Shown: piece by piece, positions 49,373-58,025 of the stretch | Position numbering within the stretch: the stretch's first letter is position 1 | Layout of the letters: each line of letters begins with the position of its first letter | Assembly: GCA_937966095.1 (NCBI GenBank) | Contig: CALCKF010000063.1 | Span: 1-58,754, forward strand | Length of the DNA: 58,754 nucleotides | Direction: 5' to 3' | From: an uncultured Eubacterium sp. | Lineage (GTDB): Bacteria > Bacillota > Clostridia > Peptostreptococcales > Anaerovoracaceae | Made by a program: the position numbers and the translations under genes | The notes under the pieces: generated by a model | Databases searched by the model: none | What the model was told of the DNA's origin: nothing | The model's input: the letters and a program-made list of their open reading frames with translations, nothing else

Positions 49373-52300
49373 ATGATCAAGAATTTATCTGAAAAACCGA
49401 TAGCCGAGCTGCAGATGGAGCAGGCTGAAAAATGGGAGAAAGATGATCTTCTGGAAAAATGCGTGACTACAAGAGAAGGAAACCCTTCATTCATATTTTA
49501 CGAAGGACCTCCTACAGCAAACGGAAGGCCTGGGATACATCATGTGATAGCAAGGACTCTCAAGGATTCCGTATGCAGATATAAGACCATGAAAGGTTAT
49601 GCCGTAAAACGTAAGGCAGGATGGGACACTCACGGGCTTCCTGTAGAAATAGAGGTAGAAAAGCAGCTTGGCATGTCAGGCAAACAGGATATAGAAAAAT
49701 ACGGCATCAAGGAATTCAATGAAAAATGTAAGGAATCGGTGTTCACATACGAGAGTATGTGGAGAAATATGACAAAGAGGATGGGATATCTCATTGATCT
49801 TGATAATCCTTATATAACTCTTGATAACGATTATATAGAAACTTTATGGTGGATAATAAAGGAATTCTTCAAGGCGGGAATGATATATGAGGGCCATAAG
49901 ATCCTTCCTTACTGCCCGAGATGCGGAACAGGTCTTGCTTCACATGAAGTTGCCCAGGGATATAAGGAAGTTAAGGTAACGACTATAACGGCAAAATTCA
50001 AGAGAAAAGATGCAGATGAATATTTTCTCGCATGGACCACTACTCCATGGACGCTGGCATCTAATGTATCCCTTACTGTCGGACCTGATGTGGATTATGT
50101 GAAGGTAAGGATGACATCGGGAGATGAAGAAGGAAAGATATTTTATGTAGCGGAAGCTCTTGCAGATAAAGTGCTGGGCGCCGGCAATTATGATGTTCTT
50201 GAGAAAATGAAGGGCAGAGACTTGGAATATGTGGAATATGAGCAGCTCATGCCGTTCATAAAACCTGACAAGAAAGCATTTTTCGTTACATGTGCGGATT
50301 ACGTAACAATAGAAGACGGAACAGGTATAGTCCATACCGCACCTGCTTTCGGTGAGGACGACTATAATACAGGAAGAAGATATGATCTGCCTGTATTGAA
50401 TCCTGTGGATGAACAGGGTAGATATACAGATACGCCGTGGGCAGGAAGGTTCGTTATGGAAGACGGGCTGGATGTAGATATAATCAAATGGCTGGCAGCA
50501 GAAGACAAGATATTCGCTAAGGAGAAGATGGTGCATAATTATCCGCATTGCTGGAGATGCGGTACACCTCTTGTTTATTATGCGAAGCCGAGCTGGTATA
50601 TAGAGATGACAAGGCTTAAAGATCAGCTGGTTGCCAATAATAATACTGTTAACTGGTTCCCGGATTTTGTGGGTGAGAAGAGATTCGGGAACTGGCTTGA
50701 AAATGTCAATGACTGGGCTATTTCAAGAAACAGATACTGGGGCACTCCTATACCGATATGGAGGTGCGAATGCGGCCATCTGGAATGTATAGGAAGTCGT
50801 GCAGAACTTGTTGAAAAGGCACAGGAGGATATAACGGAAGATATTGAAATGCACAGACCTTATGTGGATGACGTTCATTTGACATGTCCTGTATGCGGAA
50901 AGACGATGAGCAGGATACCTGAAGTCATGGACTGCTGGTTCGACAGCGGAGCCATGCCGTTTGCACAGCAGCACTATCCGTTTGAGAACAGCGAGAATTT
51001 TGATAAGGAGCTGTTCCCTGCTGATTTTATCTGTGAAGGCATAGATCAGACACGAGGCTGGTTCTATTCTCTGATGGCCATATCCACATTCATAAAAGGC
51101 AAAGCACCATATAAGAATGTTCTGGTAAATGATCTTATACTGGATAAAAACGGAAAAAAGATGAGCAAATCCAAGGGGAACACGGTAGACCCGTTTGAAT
51201 TGTTCGATAAGTACGGCGCCGATGCCACAAGGTGGTATCTGCTTCATGTTTCTCCGGCGTGGTCACCGACAAAGTTTGATGAGGACGGCCTTATTGAAAT
51301 AATGAGCAAATTTTTCGGTACCCTGAGAAATGTATATAATTTCTTTGCTCTTTATTCAAACCAGGATAAGATCGATCCGGCATCTTTAAATGTGGAGTAC
51401 AGCAGCAGACCTGAGCTGGACAGATGGATAATATCAAAATACAATACTCTTGTAAAAGAAGTCACAGAAGATATGGACAGATACGACCATATGAAATCTG
51501 TGAGAAAGATACAGGAATTCGTCGGTGAAGATCTGTCGAACTGGTATATAAGGAGAGCGAGAAGAAGATTTTGGGCCGAGGAGCTCAATGATGACAAGAA
51601 GTCTGTATATGCTACGACATATGAGGTGCTGGTCGGTGTTTCCAAGCTGATCGCTCCATTCGCACCATTTATATCGGATGAAATGTACCAGAACCTTACC
51701 GGGGAAGATTCCGTACATCTTTCATATTTCCCTGAATCAGATGAAGGACTGATAGATAAGAAGGTGGAAGAGAGGATGGATCTTGTAAGGACTCTGGTGG
51801 GACTTGGAAGAGGTACCAGGGAAAAAGAGAGGATAAAAGTAAGGCAGCCGCTCAAAGAGATCCTGATAGACGGAAAATATGAAGATATAATAGGTGATCT
51901 GACACCGCTTATCAAAGAAGAGCTGAATATAAAGGAAGTTGTATTTGAAAAAGATCTTGACAGATACATGGATTATGCCCTTAAACCTAATTTTAAAGTT
52001 GCCGGTCCCGTTCTGGGAAAGAACATAAAAGCTTTCGGAGCAGCTCTGGCGGAGGCAGATGCGGCTCCTACCGTAGCTAAGCTTGAATCGGAAGGAAAAC
52101 TTATACTCGATATCAATGGTGAGAAGACGGAAATATCGAAAGAAATGGTGGATGTAAAGATCTCGGCAAAGGAGGGCTTTGCAGTTGCCATGGAAAACAA
52201 TGTGTTCACTATACTGGATACCACAATAACTCCGGAGCTTGTCAGGGAAGGTCTGGCCAGGGAACTCATATCAAAGGTGCAGCAGCTCAGAAAACAGAAT

Positions 52301-52486
52301 AATTATGAAATGATGGACAATATAATTATCTACACCGAGGCGGACCAGGATGTATCAGATGCGATAGAAACTTACAGAGATTATATAATGAAGGAGACCC
52401 TGGCAGTTGCCATAGAAGGCGGCAATTCGCTGGATACGGTGGATCTCAACGGGCATAAGACTGGGATCGGAGTCAGAAAAGTTTAA
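49373..52486 (+). CDS. ileS: Isoleucyl-tRNA synthetase
   Basis: 1037 residues, AAAGGA before the ATG. HIGH-type motif GIHH in ANGRPGIHHVIAR; KMSKS loop in KKMSKSKGNTVDP; editing domain (CP1) between ~200 and 400 with WTTTPWTL. Cys-rich zinc-type motifs: CPRCGTG (~177), CWRCGTP (~395), and C-x-C...C-x-x-C around 475-525. Anticodon-binding domain ~680-820. Length and the P-G-I-H-H form suggest the larger, eukaryote-like IleRS lineage, some members of which resist mupirocin; that is inference. It charges tRNA-Ile and is regulated by the T-box. Confidence 0.97.
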   Translation: MIKNLSEKPIAELQMEQAEKWEKDDLLEKCVTTREGNPSFIFYEGPPTANGRPGIHHVIARTLKDSVCRYKTMKGYAVKRKAGWDTHGLPVEIEVEKQLGMSGKQDIEKYGIKEFNEKCKESVFTYESMWRNMTKRMGYLIDLDNPYITLDNDYIETLWWIIKEFFKAGMIYEGHKILPYCPRCGTGLASHEVAQGYKEVKVTTITAKFKRKDADEYFLAWTTTPWTLASNVSLTVGPDVDYVKVRMTSGDEEGKIFYVAEALADKVLGAGNYDVLEKMKGRDLEYVEYEQLMPFIKPDKKAFFVTCADYVTIEDGTGIVHTAPAFGEDDYNTGRRYDLPVLNPVDEQGRYTDTPWAGRFVMEDGLDVDIIKWLAAEDKIFAKEKMVHNYPHCWRCGTPLVYYAKPSWYIEMTRLKDQLVANNNTVNWFPDFVGEKRFGNWLENVNDWAISRNRYWGTPIPIWRCECGHLECIGSRAELVEKAQEDITEDIEMHRPYVDDVHLTCPVCGKTMSRIPEVMDCWFDSGAMPFAQQHYPFENSENFDKELFPADFICEGIDQTRGWFYSLMAISTFIKGKAPYKNVLVNDLILDKNGKKMSKSKGNTVDPFELFDKYGADATRWYLLHVSPAWSPTKFDEDGLIEIMSKFFGTLRNVYNFFALYSNQDKIDPASLNVEYSSRPELDRWIISKYNTLVKEVTEDMDRYDHMKSVRKIQEFVGEDLSNWYIRRARRRFWAEELNDDKKSVYATTYEVLVGVSKLIAPFAPFISDEMYQNLTGEDSVHLSYFPESDEGLIDKKVEERMDLVRTLVGLGRGTREKERIKVRQPLKEILIDGKYEDIIGDLTPLIKEELNIKEVVFEKDLDRYMDYALKPNFKVAGPVLGKNIKAFGAALAEADAAPTVAKLESEGKLILDINGEKTEISKEMVDVKISAKEGFAVAMENNVFTILDTTITPELVREGLARELISKVQQLRKQNNYEMMDNIIIYTEADQDVSDAIETYRDYIMKETLAVAIEGGNSLDTVDLNGHKTGIGVRKV

Positions 52487-52496
52487 ATAAGTATAT

Positions 52497-52528
52497 GCTG
52501 AGTGCCGCAGAGGCACTCAGTATCTTTA
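52497..52528 (+). terminator. Hairpin after ileS
   Basis: CTGAGTGCC (52498-52506) pairs perfectly with GGCACTCAG (52512-52520), followed by TATCTTT. Part of the transcript may read through into the 115-aa gene. Confidence 0.6.
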
Positions 52529-52540
52529 AGGAGCTGAAGT

Positions 52541-52888
52541 ATGAGTACAAGTATTGAAAATCTCAGGAAGCTTTCGGATATAAGCCTGAAAGATCATATA
52601 GGTATATTTGATTTCTACGTAGTCCTGGGACGGGATATAGATTATCTGTGTATAAAATTCGGGATGGATCGAGATATGTTAATCAGCCTTCTTGAAGGAT
52701 ATGGAGAAAAGATAACAACAGATAGAGGAAATGATTTTTCAGGTAAAGGAAGACTTAAGAATCTTCACAGAGTTCTGGTGGAGGAGTATGTATCCAGGTT
52801 CTATCCCGGGATAGCTTCTGAAAATCCACAGAATGATTGGATATGTATAGAAGAATATCTGAACAGGATGCATCCGGGCTGGCGATAG
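52541..52888 (+). CDS. Hypothetical 115-aa protein
   Basis: AAGGAG before the ATG. Helical, soluble, no known motif. It has an early HIGIFDFYVVLGRDIDYLCI and a C-terminal EEYLNRMHPGW. The 32-base gap to the next ORF, rlmN, suggests it shares the transcript with ileS and rlmN. Not recognised. Confidence 0.65.
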   Translation: MSTSIENLRKLSDISLKDHIGIFDFYVVLGRDIDYLCIKFGMDRDMLISLLEGYGEKITTDRGNDFSGKGRLKNLHRVLVEEYVSRFYPGIASENPQNDWICIEEYLNRMHPGWR

Positions 52889-52932
52889 ATCCGCAATAAT
52901 ATTATGCATACGTAACAGTTTTGGAGGTATAT

Positions 52933-53958
52933 ATGGAAAAGACTGATCTTCTGGGGCTTGATCTGAAAGAAATGAAAGCATTTGCAGCAGAACTGGGAGA
53001 GGCTCCTTTTCGCGGCAGGCAGCTGTTTAAATGGATATATCGCGGGGCAGAGGATTTTGATGATATGACTGATCTTCCCTGCGGACTGAGACAAAAGCTT
53101 GCGGAAAAAGCATGTATAGGTAAAGCAGATATCGTGGCTGTGCAGCATGACGAATCTGACGATACAAGGAAACTGCTTTTGAGATTTAAAGACGGTAATG
53201 CTGTGGAAAGCGTGTTCATGAAGTACAGGTACGGTAATTCTCTATGCGTTTCATCGCAGGTTGGATGCAAGATGGGGTGCAGGTTCTGTGCTTCTGCTCT
53301 GGGTGGGTTTGTAAGAGATCTGACTGCCGGAGAGATGATGGAACAGATATTCGCCGCAGAAAAAGCAGCAGGAGAAAATATAAACCATATAGTGATAATG
53401 GGGATGGGAGAGCCGTTTGACAACTATATCAATGTCAGCCGTTTTCTGAGGCTTCTCCATGACCCTGAAGGAAAAAATATGGGCTACAGAAGCATAACGG
53501 TCTCTACAAGCGGTATAGTTCCGGGAATATACAGATTTTCTGAGGATTTTCCGCAGGTCAACCTTGCTATATCGCTTCACAGCCTTGATGATACCGTCAG
53601 AAGCGGTATAATGCCTGTAAATGATGTTTATCATGTGGATGAAGTGCTGAAAGCAGCTCGATATCACACTGAAAAAACAGGAAGGCGTGTAACTTTTGAG
53701 TATTCGCTTATAAAGGGGAAAAATGACAGTACGGAAGATATAGATCTTATTATTAAAAAGCTTAAAGGGATGCTGTGTCATATAAATCTTATTCCTCTGA
53801 ACAAAGTGGATGAAACAGGGCTGTCTGGCAGCAGCCGCAGTCATGCGGTCAAGATTGCGGAAAAGCTTGCACAAGAGGGAATACCTGCAACGGTACGAAG
53901 GGAAATGGGGACTGCAATAGACGGTGCATGCGGTCAGTTAAGACGAAAGACACTGTAA
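52933..53958 (+). CDS. rlmN: 23S rRNA (adenine-2503-C2)-methyltransferase RlmN
   Basis: 341 residues from ATG 52933, GGAGG six to seven bases upstream (the TTG at 52921 overlaps that site). Radical SAM motif C-x-x-x-C-x-x-C in GCKMGCRFCASA. SAM-binding MGMGEPFDNY. The catalytic Cys pair: one near the end in TAIDGACGQLRRK, matching the RlmN resolving Cys. It methylates A2503 of 23S rRNA and possibly A37 of some tRNAs. Confidence 0.95.
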   Translation: MEKTDLLGLDLKEMKAFAAELGEAPFRGRQLFKWIYRGAEDFDDMTDLPCGLRQKLAEKACIGKADIVAVQHDESDDTRKLLLRFKDGNAVESVFMKYRYGNSLCVSSQVGCKMGCRFCASALGGFVRDLTAGEMMEQIFAAEKAAGENINHIVIMGMGEPFDNYINVSRFLRLLHDPEGKNMGYRSITVSTSGIVPGIYRFSEDFPQVNLAISLHSLDDTVRSGIMPVNDVYHVDEVLKAARYHTEKTGRRVTFEYSLIKGKNDSTEDIDLIIKKLKGMLCHINLIPLNKVDETGLSGSSRSHAVKIAEKLAQEGIPATVRREMGTAIDGACGQLRRKTL

Positions 53959-53965
53959 TTTCTAG

Positions 53966-53994
53966 TTGATGAAACTAGATACATAGTGTATAAT
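53966..53994 (+). promoter_or_regulatory. Promoter of the small P-loop gene
   Basis: TTGATG (53966-53971), 17-base spacer, TATAAT (53989-53994), 51 bases before ATG 54045. Confidence 0.75.
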
Positions 53995-54044
53995 TGTACA
54001 TAAATTAAATGCACTTATATCAATATATCGAGGAGGACAGCATT

Positions 54045-54470
54045 ATGGTGAAATTACTTATAGGACATAAAGGTAGCGGGAAAACGGGACAGATGGTGCA
54101 GCTGGCAAATGAGAGCATCAAAGAAAGTAACGGAAGCATAATTTTTATCAATAAAAACCACAGATTGATGTATGAGCTTGATTATAGAATAAGAGTTATA
54201 TGCATGGAGGATTATCAGGATATCACAAATATAGATGAGTATATCGGATTCCTTTACGGCATAATAAGTTCCGATCACGATATAGAGACGATATTCATAG
54301 ACAGCATATTGAAGCATGCAGATGTTTCCCTCGGTGATCTTCCTGAATTTATCGACAGACTCAAGACTATCTCTGAAAAAAACGATATGGATTTCGTTGT
54401 AAGTATAAGTGCAGAAAAAGAAGAGATGATAGGTGTGGATTTCAAGAGCTGCGAGATTTTGAACAAATAG
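54045..54470 (+). CDS. Small P-loop NTPase of unknown role
   Basis: 141 residues; ATG 54045 with GAGGAGG (an ORF start at 54009 lacks it). Walker A GHKGSGKTGQMV at residues 7-18. Walker B-like strand near ETIFIDSILKH, with Asp after the hydrophobic strand. FDFVVSISAEKEEM near the end resembles a sensor strand. The fold is a minimal AAA/RecA-like core with no extra domain. Its own promoter and terminator enclose it. Function unknown. Confidence 0.75.
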   Translation: MVKLLIGHKGSGKTGQMVQLANESIKESNGSIIFINKNHRLMYELDYRIRVICMEDYQDITNIDEYIGFLYGIISSDHDIETIFIDSILKHADVSLGDLPEFIDRLKTISEKNDMDFVVSISAEKEEMIGVDFKSCEILNK

Positions 54471-54490
54471 ATTCAAGTATAGATAAAATG

Positions 54491-54517
54491 AAAGACGGTG
54501 AGAACACCGTCTTTTTT
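54491..54517 (+). terminator. Terminator of the P-loop gene
   Basis: AAAGACGGTG (54491-54500) pairs with CACCGTCTTT (54505-54514) around AGAA, followed by TTT. Confidence 0.82.
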
Positions 54518-54533
54518 AAGGACGTGAGTAAAA

Positions 54534-55427
54534 ATGAAAAAGGCATATATCTTTGTTGTGATAACGGCTTTCCTGTTCGGGACCATGGAGGTTTCCTGCA
54601 AGGCTGCGGGAAATCAGCTGGATCCTTTCCAGCTGACGTTCCTCAGGTTTGCGATAGGAGGTCTTGTCCTGCTGCCGTTTGCTGTAGCAGAGCTGAAAAA
54701 AAAACATATAACCCTTTGCGTGAAGGATATTTTTGCACTGGCGGGTGTAGGAACTCTTGGGATACCACTGAGCATGGTATTGTTTCAATTGGGAGTAATG
54801 AACTCAAATGCAGCGACAGCATCGGTTCTGATATGTATAAATCCGATGTTTACAATGATATTTGCTCATTTCTTCGCTGGCGAGAGAATGAACAGAAAAA
54901 AGGCATTTGTACTGGTTCTCGGTCTCATAGGACTGATCTTCATGATAAAACCCTGGAACATACAGGAAGGAAATACGGTTTTCGGACTTGCATGCATGCT
55001 GCTGGCTGCTGTGTTTTTCGGTGCATATACGGTAGCAGGCAAAGTGAGTGTGGAAAAAATGGGGATAATGGCACAAACCAGTATAAGCTTCATATTGGGA
55101 TCACTTATATTGTTTATAATAATACTTATAATGGGGAAACCTGTTATTGCAGGAGTTGATGACAATCTGCTGCTGGTACTGTATGTTGGAATATTTGTGA
55201 CCGGGGTCGGGTATTTTACATATTTTATGGCGATAAAAGCTTCGGATGCCTCTACCGGATCACTTGCATTCTTCCTTAAGCCGGCCATAGCACCCGTAAT
55301 GGCGGTGATTTTTTTGAAAGAGACGATACTGTGGAATACATATGTAGGGATAGCATTTATACTATTGGCATCATATATGAATATAAGATATCAGAGGAAG
55401 GAAAATGAAATCAGAAAAGCACTTTAG
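54534..55427 (+). CDS. EamA/DMT-family transporter
   Basis: 297 residues with ten transmembrane segments in two EamA halves; first half begins YIFVVITAFLFGTMEVSCKA, second begins NTVFGLACMLLAAVFFGAYT. N- and C-terminal halves share the FxGxxF pattern and a P-rich motif (SLAFFLKPAIAPVMAVIFL). It exports or takes up a small metabolite, often an amino acid. It overlaps the Nudix gene by 23 bases. Confidence 0.92.
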   Translation: MKKAYIFVVITAFLFGTMEVSCKAAGNQLDPFQLTFLRFAIGGLVLLPFAVAELKKKHITLCVKDIFALAGVGTLGIPLSMVLFQLGVMNSNAATASVLICINPMFTMIFAHFFAGERMNRKKAFVLVLGLIGLIFMIKPWNIQEGNTVFGLACMLLAAVFFGAYTVAGKVSVEKMGIMAQTSISFILGSLILFIIILIMGKPVIAGVDDNLLLVLYVGIFVTGVGYFTYFMAIKASDASTGSLAFFLKPAIAPVMAVIFLKETILWNTYVGIAFILLASYMNIRYQRKENEIRKAL

Positions 55428-56046
55428 CATTGATGAGCTGCTGGACATATTCAGCGACCGGAAGGCCGGGGCAGAGGAGTTTTTTAAATTTTTTTCCGTA
55501 CTTGTACCGGTAATAAAAAAAGATGAAGGACTGTACCTTCTGTATGAAAGGCGGGCCCGTCATATGGCAAGGCAGCCGGGAGAAGTGTGTTTTCCGGGGG
55601 GAGAGCTGGAAGAAGGCGAGGACACGGAAGCCTGCGCTCTTCGTGAGACCTGGGAAGAAATCGGTATTGGGAGTGACAGGATAAAGATAATATGTCAGCT
55701 GGATACCATATATACTTACAGCAATTTTGCAATGTTCTGTTATCTAGGCCTTATAGAACATGAAGCTCTCTGTGATATGAAACTTAACAGAGATGAGGTG
55801 GAGGAAGTTTTTCTCGTATCAGTCGATGATCTTATGGAAAAAGATCCTGATATATACTGGACTGATATAATACCGCATCCCCCGGACAACTTCCCTTATG
55901 AAACTGTAACAGGAGGAGATGCATATAACTGGAGGCAAGGACGCGTACCGGTCCCTGTATATCAGGAGTTTGACGGGAATGTGATATGGGGGCTTACTGC
56001 CAGGATAACGAAACGGTTTATCGATTCTGTAAAAGAGAAGCGATGA
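55405..56046 (+). CDS. Nudix hydrolase, CoA pyrophosphatase type
   Basis: 213 residues. Nudix box GELEEGEDTEACALRETWEE followed by IG. The preceding LLYERRARHMARQPGEVCFP followed by GG matches the CoA-pyrophosphatase (UPF0035) motif, which has R-x-x-x-G-x-V-x-F-P-G-G. It should cleave CoA or its derivatives to 3',5'-ADP and phosphopantetheine. Coupled to the EamA gene by overlap. Confidence 0.88.
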   Translation: MKSEKHFSIDELLDIFSDRKAGAEEFFKFFSVLVPVIKKDEGLYLLYERRARHMARQPGEVCFPGGELEEGEDTEACALRETWEEIGIGSDRIKIICQLDTIYTYSNFAMFCYLGLIEHEALCDMKLNRDEVEEVFLVSVDDLMEKDPDIYWTDIIPHPPDNFPYETVTGGDAYNWRQGRVPVPVYQEFDGNVIWGLTARITKRFIDSVKEKR

Positions 56047-56076
56047 TATCTTTATTAATATAAGGAGGTGATAAGG

Positions 56077-56880
56077 ATGTTCAAAATAGCGCTGTGCCAG
56101 ATGAAGGGTTCGTTTGACAAGCAGAAGAGTATGGAAACGGCGGAAAACTTCGTGAGAGAAGCTGCGGAAAACGGAGCGGAAATCGTCTCTCTGCCGGAGA
56201 TGTGGAACTGTCCTTATTCAAATCAATATTTCAGGGATTATGCGGAAACAGATAACGGAAGAACAGTGGAGTTCATGTCTAAGCTGGCAGCGGATCTGGG
56301 GATATATCTTGTGGGAGGATCGATACCGGAACTTGATTGTGAAAATGTATATAATACATCTTTCTGTTTTGACAGACTAGGCAGGGTCATAGGTAAACAC
56401 AGAAAAGTGCATCTTTTCGATATAGATGTGAAAGGCGGTATAAGGTTCATGGAATCCGATACGCTTAGTGCCGGAAAGGATATGACTGTGATCGATACCG
56501 AATACTGTAAGATTGGTGTAGCCATATGTTATGATGTGAGATTTCCTGAATGGTTCAGAAAGATGGCTGTTGCAGGAGCAAAGCTGATAATTCTTCCGGC
56601 AGCGTTCAATATGACGACAGGGCCGGCCCACTGGGATCTGACGATGAGAGCAAGAGCTCTGGACAATCAGGTATATTTTGCGGCCAATTCTCCGGCTAGA
56701 GATAATAATGGGCCGTATCAGGCATACGGTGGATCCTGTATCGTGGATCCATGGGGCAGATTCATTGCACATGCAGATGAAAAGGAGTGTATCATATACG
56801 GCGATATAGACGTAGACTATGTCGAATCTATAAGACAGCAGCTGCCTCTTTTAAAACACAGGAGGGTAGAACTGTATTAG
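56077..56880 (+). CDS. Carbon-nitrogen hydrolase (omega-amidase/Nit2-like)
   Basis: 267 residues; ATG 56077 with AAGGAGGTGAT. Nitrilase triad: Glu in SLPEMWNCPYS, Lys in GKHRKVHLFDI, Cys in IGVAICYDVRFPE. Length and the MRARALDNQVYFA segment match Nit2/omega-amidases, which hydrolyse alpha-ketoglutaramate and related amides. It ends 17 bases before the BMP lipoprotein gene. Confidence 0.9.
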   Translation: MFKIALCQMKGSFDKQKSMETAENFVREAAENGAEIVSLPEMWNCPYSNQYFRDYAETDNGRTVEFMSKLAADLGIYLVGGSIPELDCENVYNTSFCFDRLGRVIGKHRKVHLFDIDVKGGIRFMESDTLSAGKDMTVIDTEYCKIGVAICYDVRFPEWFRKMAVAGAKLIILPAAFNMTTGPAHWDLTMRARALDNQVYFAANSPARDNNGPYQAYGGSCIVDPWGRFIAHADEKECIIYGDIDVDYVESIRQQLPLLKHRRVELY

Positions 56881-56897
56881 ATCAGGAGGACGAGATT

Positions 56898-57971
56898 ATG
56901 AAAAGATTTTTTGCATTATTCACGGTTGTCGTGGTGATGATCATCATGTCAGGTTGCGGAGGTCCGCAGGAGGAGCAGCCTGAAGAACAGATAAATTATG
57001 AGATAGCTATGGTGACTGATGCAGGGATGATAATGGATGGAGGATACAGTGAGGTCGCATGGACAGCTATAAGCGATTTTGGTGCGGATAAGGGCATATC
57101 ACATAAGTATTATAAAGCAGCTGAAGCTTCCGAAACAGCGTATAAAGGCGCTATTGATGCAGCTGTTGACAAGGGCGCAAAAGTAATAGTGGCTGACGGA
57201 TATTCCTTTGAAGACGTGGTATACAGAGCGCAGAAAGAATACAAGGATGTCAGGTTTATTCTCATAGATGCCGAGCCTGTGAATCAGGAATCGGGTGAAA
57301 CTAAAATAGAAGACAATACAATGGCGATAATGTTTGCTTCTGAAGAAGCGGGATATCTCGCCGGATATAGTGCGGTAAAAGACGGAAAGACTCAGCTGGG
57401 ATTTGTGGGGCAGATAAAAAAGCCGGTAATTATGGATTACGGATATGGATTCCTTCAGGGTGCTGAAGATGCAGCCAGGGAAGATGGCGTAACAGTAAAT
57501 GTAAAATACAGATACTGTACGAGTGATGAAGACAGAGATGATATACTGAAAATAGCAAATCAGTGGTATCAGGATGGTACAGAGGCGATATTCGCGTGCG
57601 GCAGCCAGGTGGAGCAGCCGGTCATAGAGTCTGCAGAGCTTAATGAAGGAGAGGTAATAGCCTTTGAAACTGATAAAAGCAGTATGTCAGACAGAGTTAT
57701 GACATCGGCGGTAAAAGATATAGACGGAGCACTTGAAAAGGCTCTTCAGGAATATGCTGACGATGAATTCAGAGGGGGAGAAACAGTACAATATAATGCT
57801 GAAAATGAAGGAATACGGCTTGAAATGGAAAACGCAAGATTCGCGAGATTCTCAGAGAGTGAATATGAAGATGTGCTGGAACGGCTTGCAGACGGCACAG
57901 TAACCGTGAAAAAGTATGATAGCGGAGATATATCGGATCTTGGTCTTACAAGGGTTAATGTAGTACAATAA
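56898..57971 (+). CDS. BMP-family basic-membrane lipoprotein (substrate-binding protein)
   Basis: 357 residues; ATG 56898 with AGGAGG. Lipobox IIMSGCGG, an acidic linker, and a periplasmic-binding fold: NYEIAMVTDAGMIMDGGYSE, then GYSFEDVVYRAQKEY, and VQLGFVGQIKKP-like core (GKTQLGFVGQIKKPVIMDYG). Relatives (BmpA/Med) bind nucleosides. It probably belongs to a nucleoside ABC transporter whose other genes are outside this unit. A bidirectional-type terminator separates it from gltA. Confidence 0.88.
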   Translation: MKRFFALFTVVVVMIIMSGCGGPQEEQPEEQINYEIAMVTDAGMIMDGGYSEVAWTAISDFGADKGISHKYYKAAEASETAYKGAIDAAVDKGAKVIVADGYSFEDVVYRAQKEYKDVRFILIDAEPVNQESGETKIEDNTMAIMFASEEAGYLAGYSAVKDGKTQLGFVGQIKKPVIMDYGYGFLQGAEDAAREDGVTVNVKYRYCTSDEDRDDILKIANQWYQDGTEAIFACGSQVEQPVIESAELNEGEVIAFETDKSSMSDRVMTSAVKDIDGALEKALQEYADDEFRGGETVQYNAENEGIRLEMENARFARFSESEYEDVLERLADGTVTVKKYDSGDISDLGLTRVNVVQ

Positions 57972-57979
57972 TAAGCATA

Positions 57980-58009
57980 GAAAAAGCACCGGAAAAAACC
58001 GGTGCTTTT
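57980..58009. terminator. Terminator between BMP gene and citrate synthase gene
   Basis: GAAAAAGCACCGG (57980-57992) pairs with CCGGTGCTTTTC (57999-58010). It can serve both convergent genes. Confidence 0.88.
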
Positions 58010-58025
58010 CAGTCGGATATGTATA

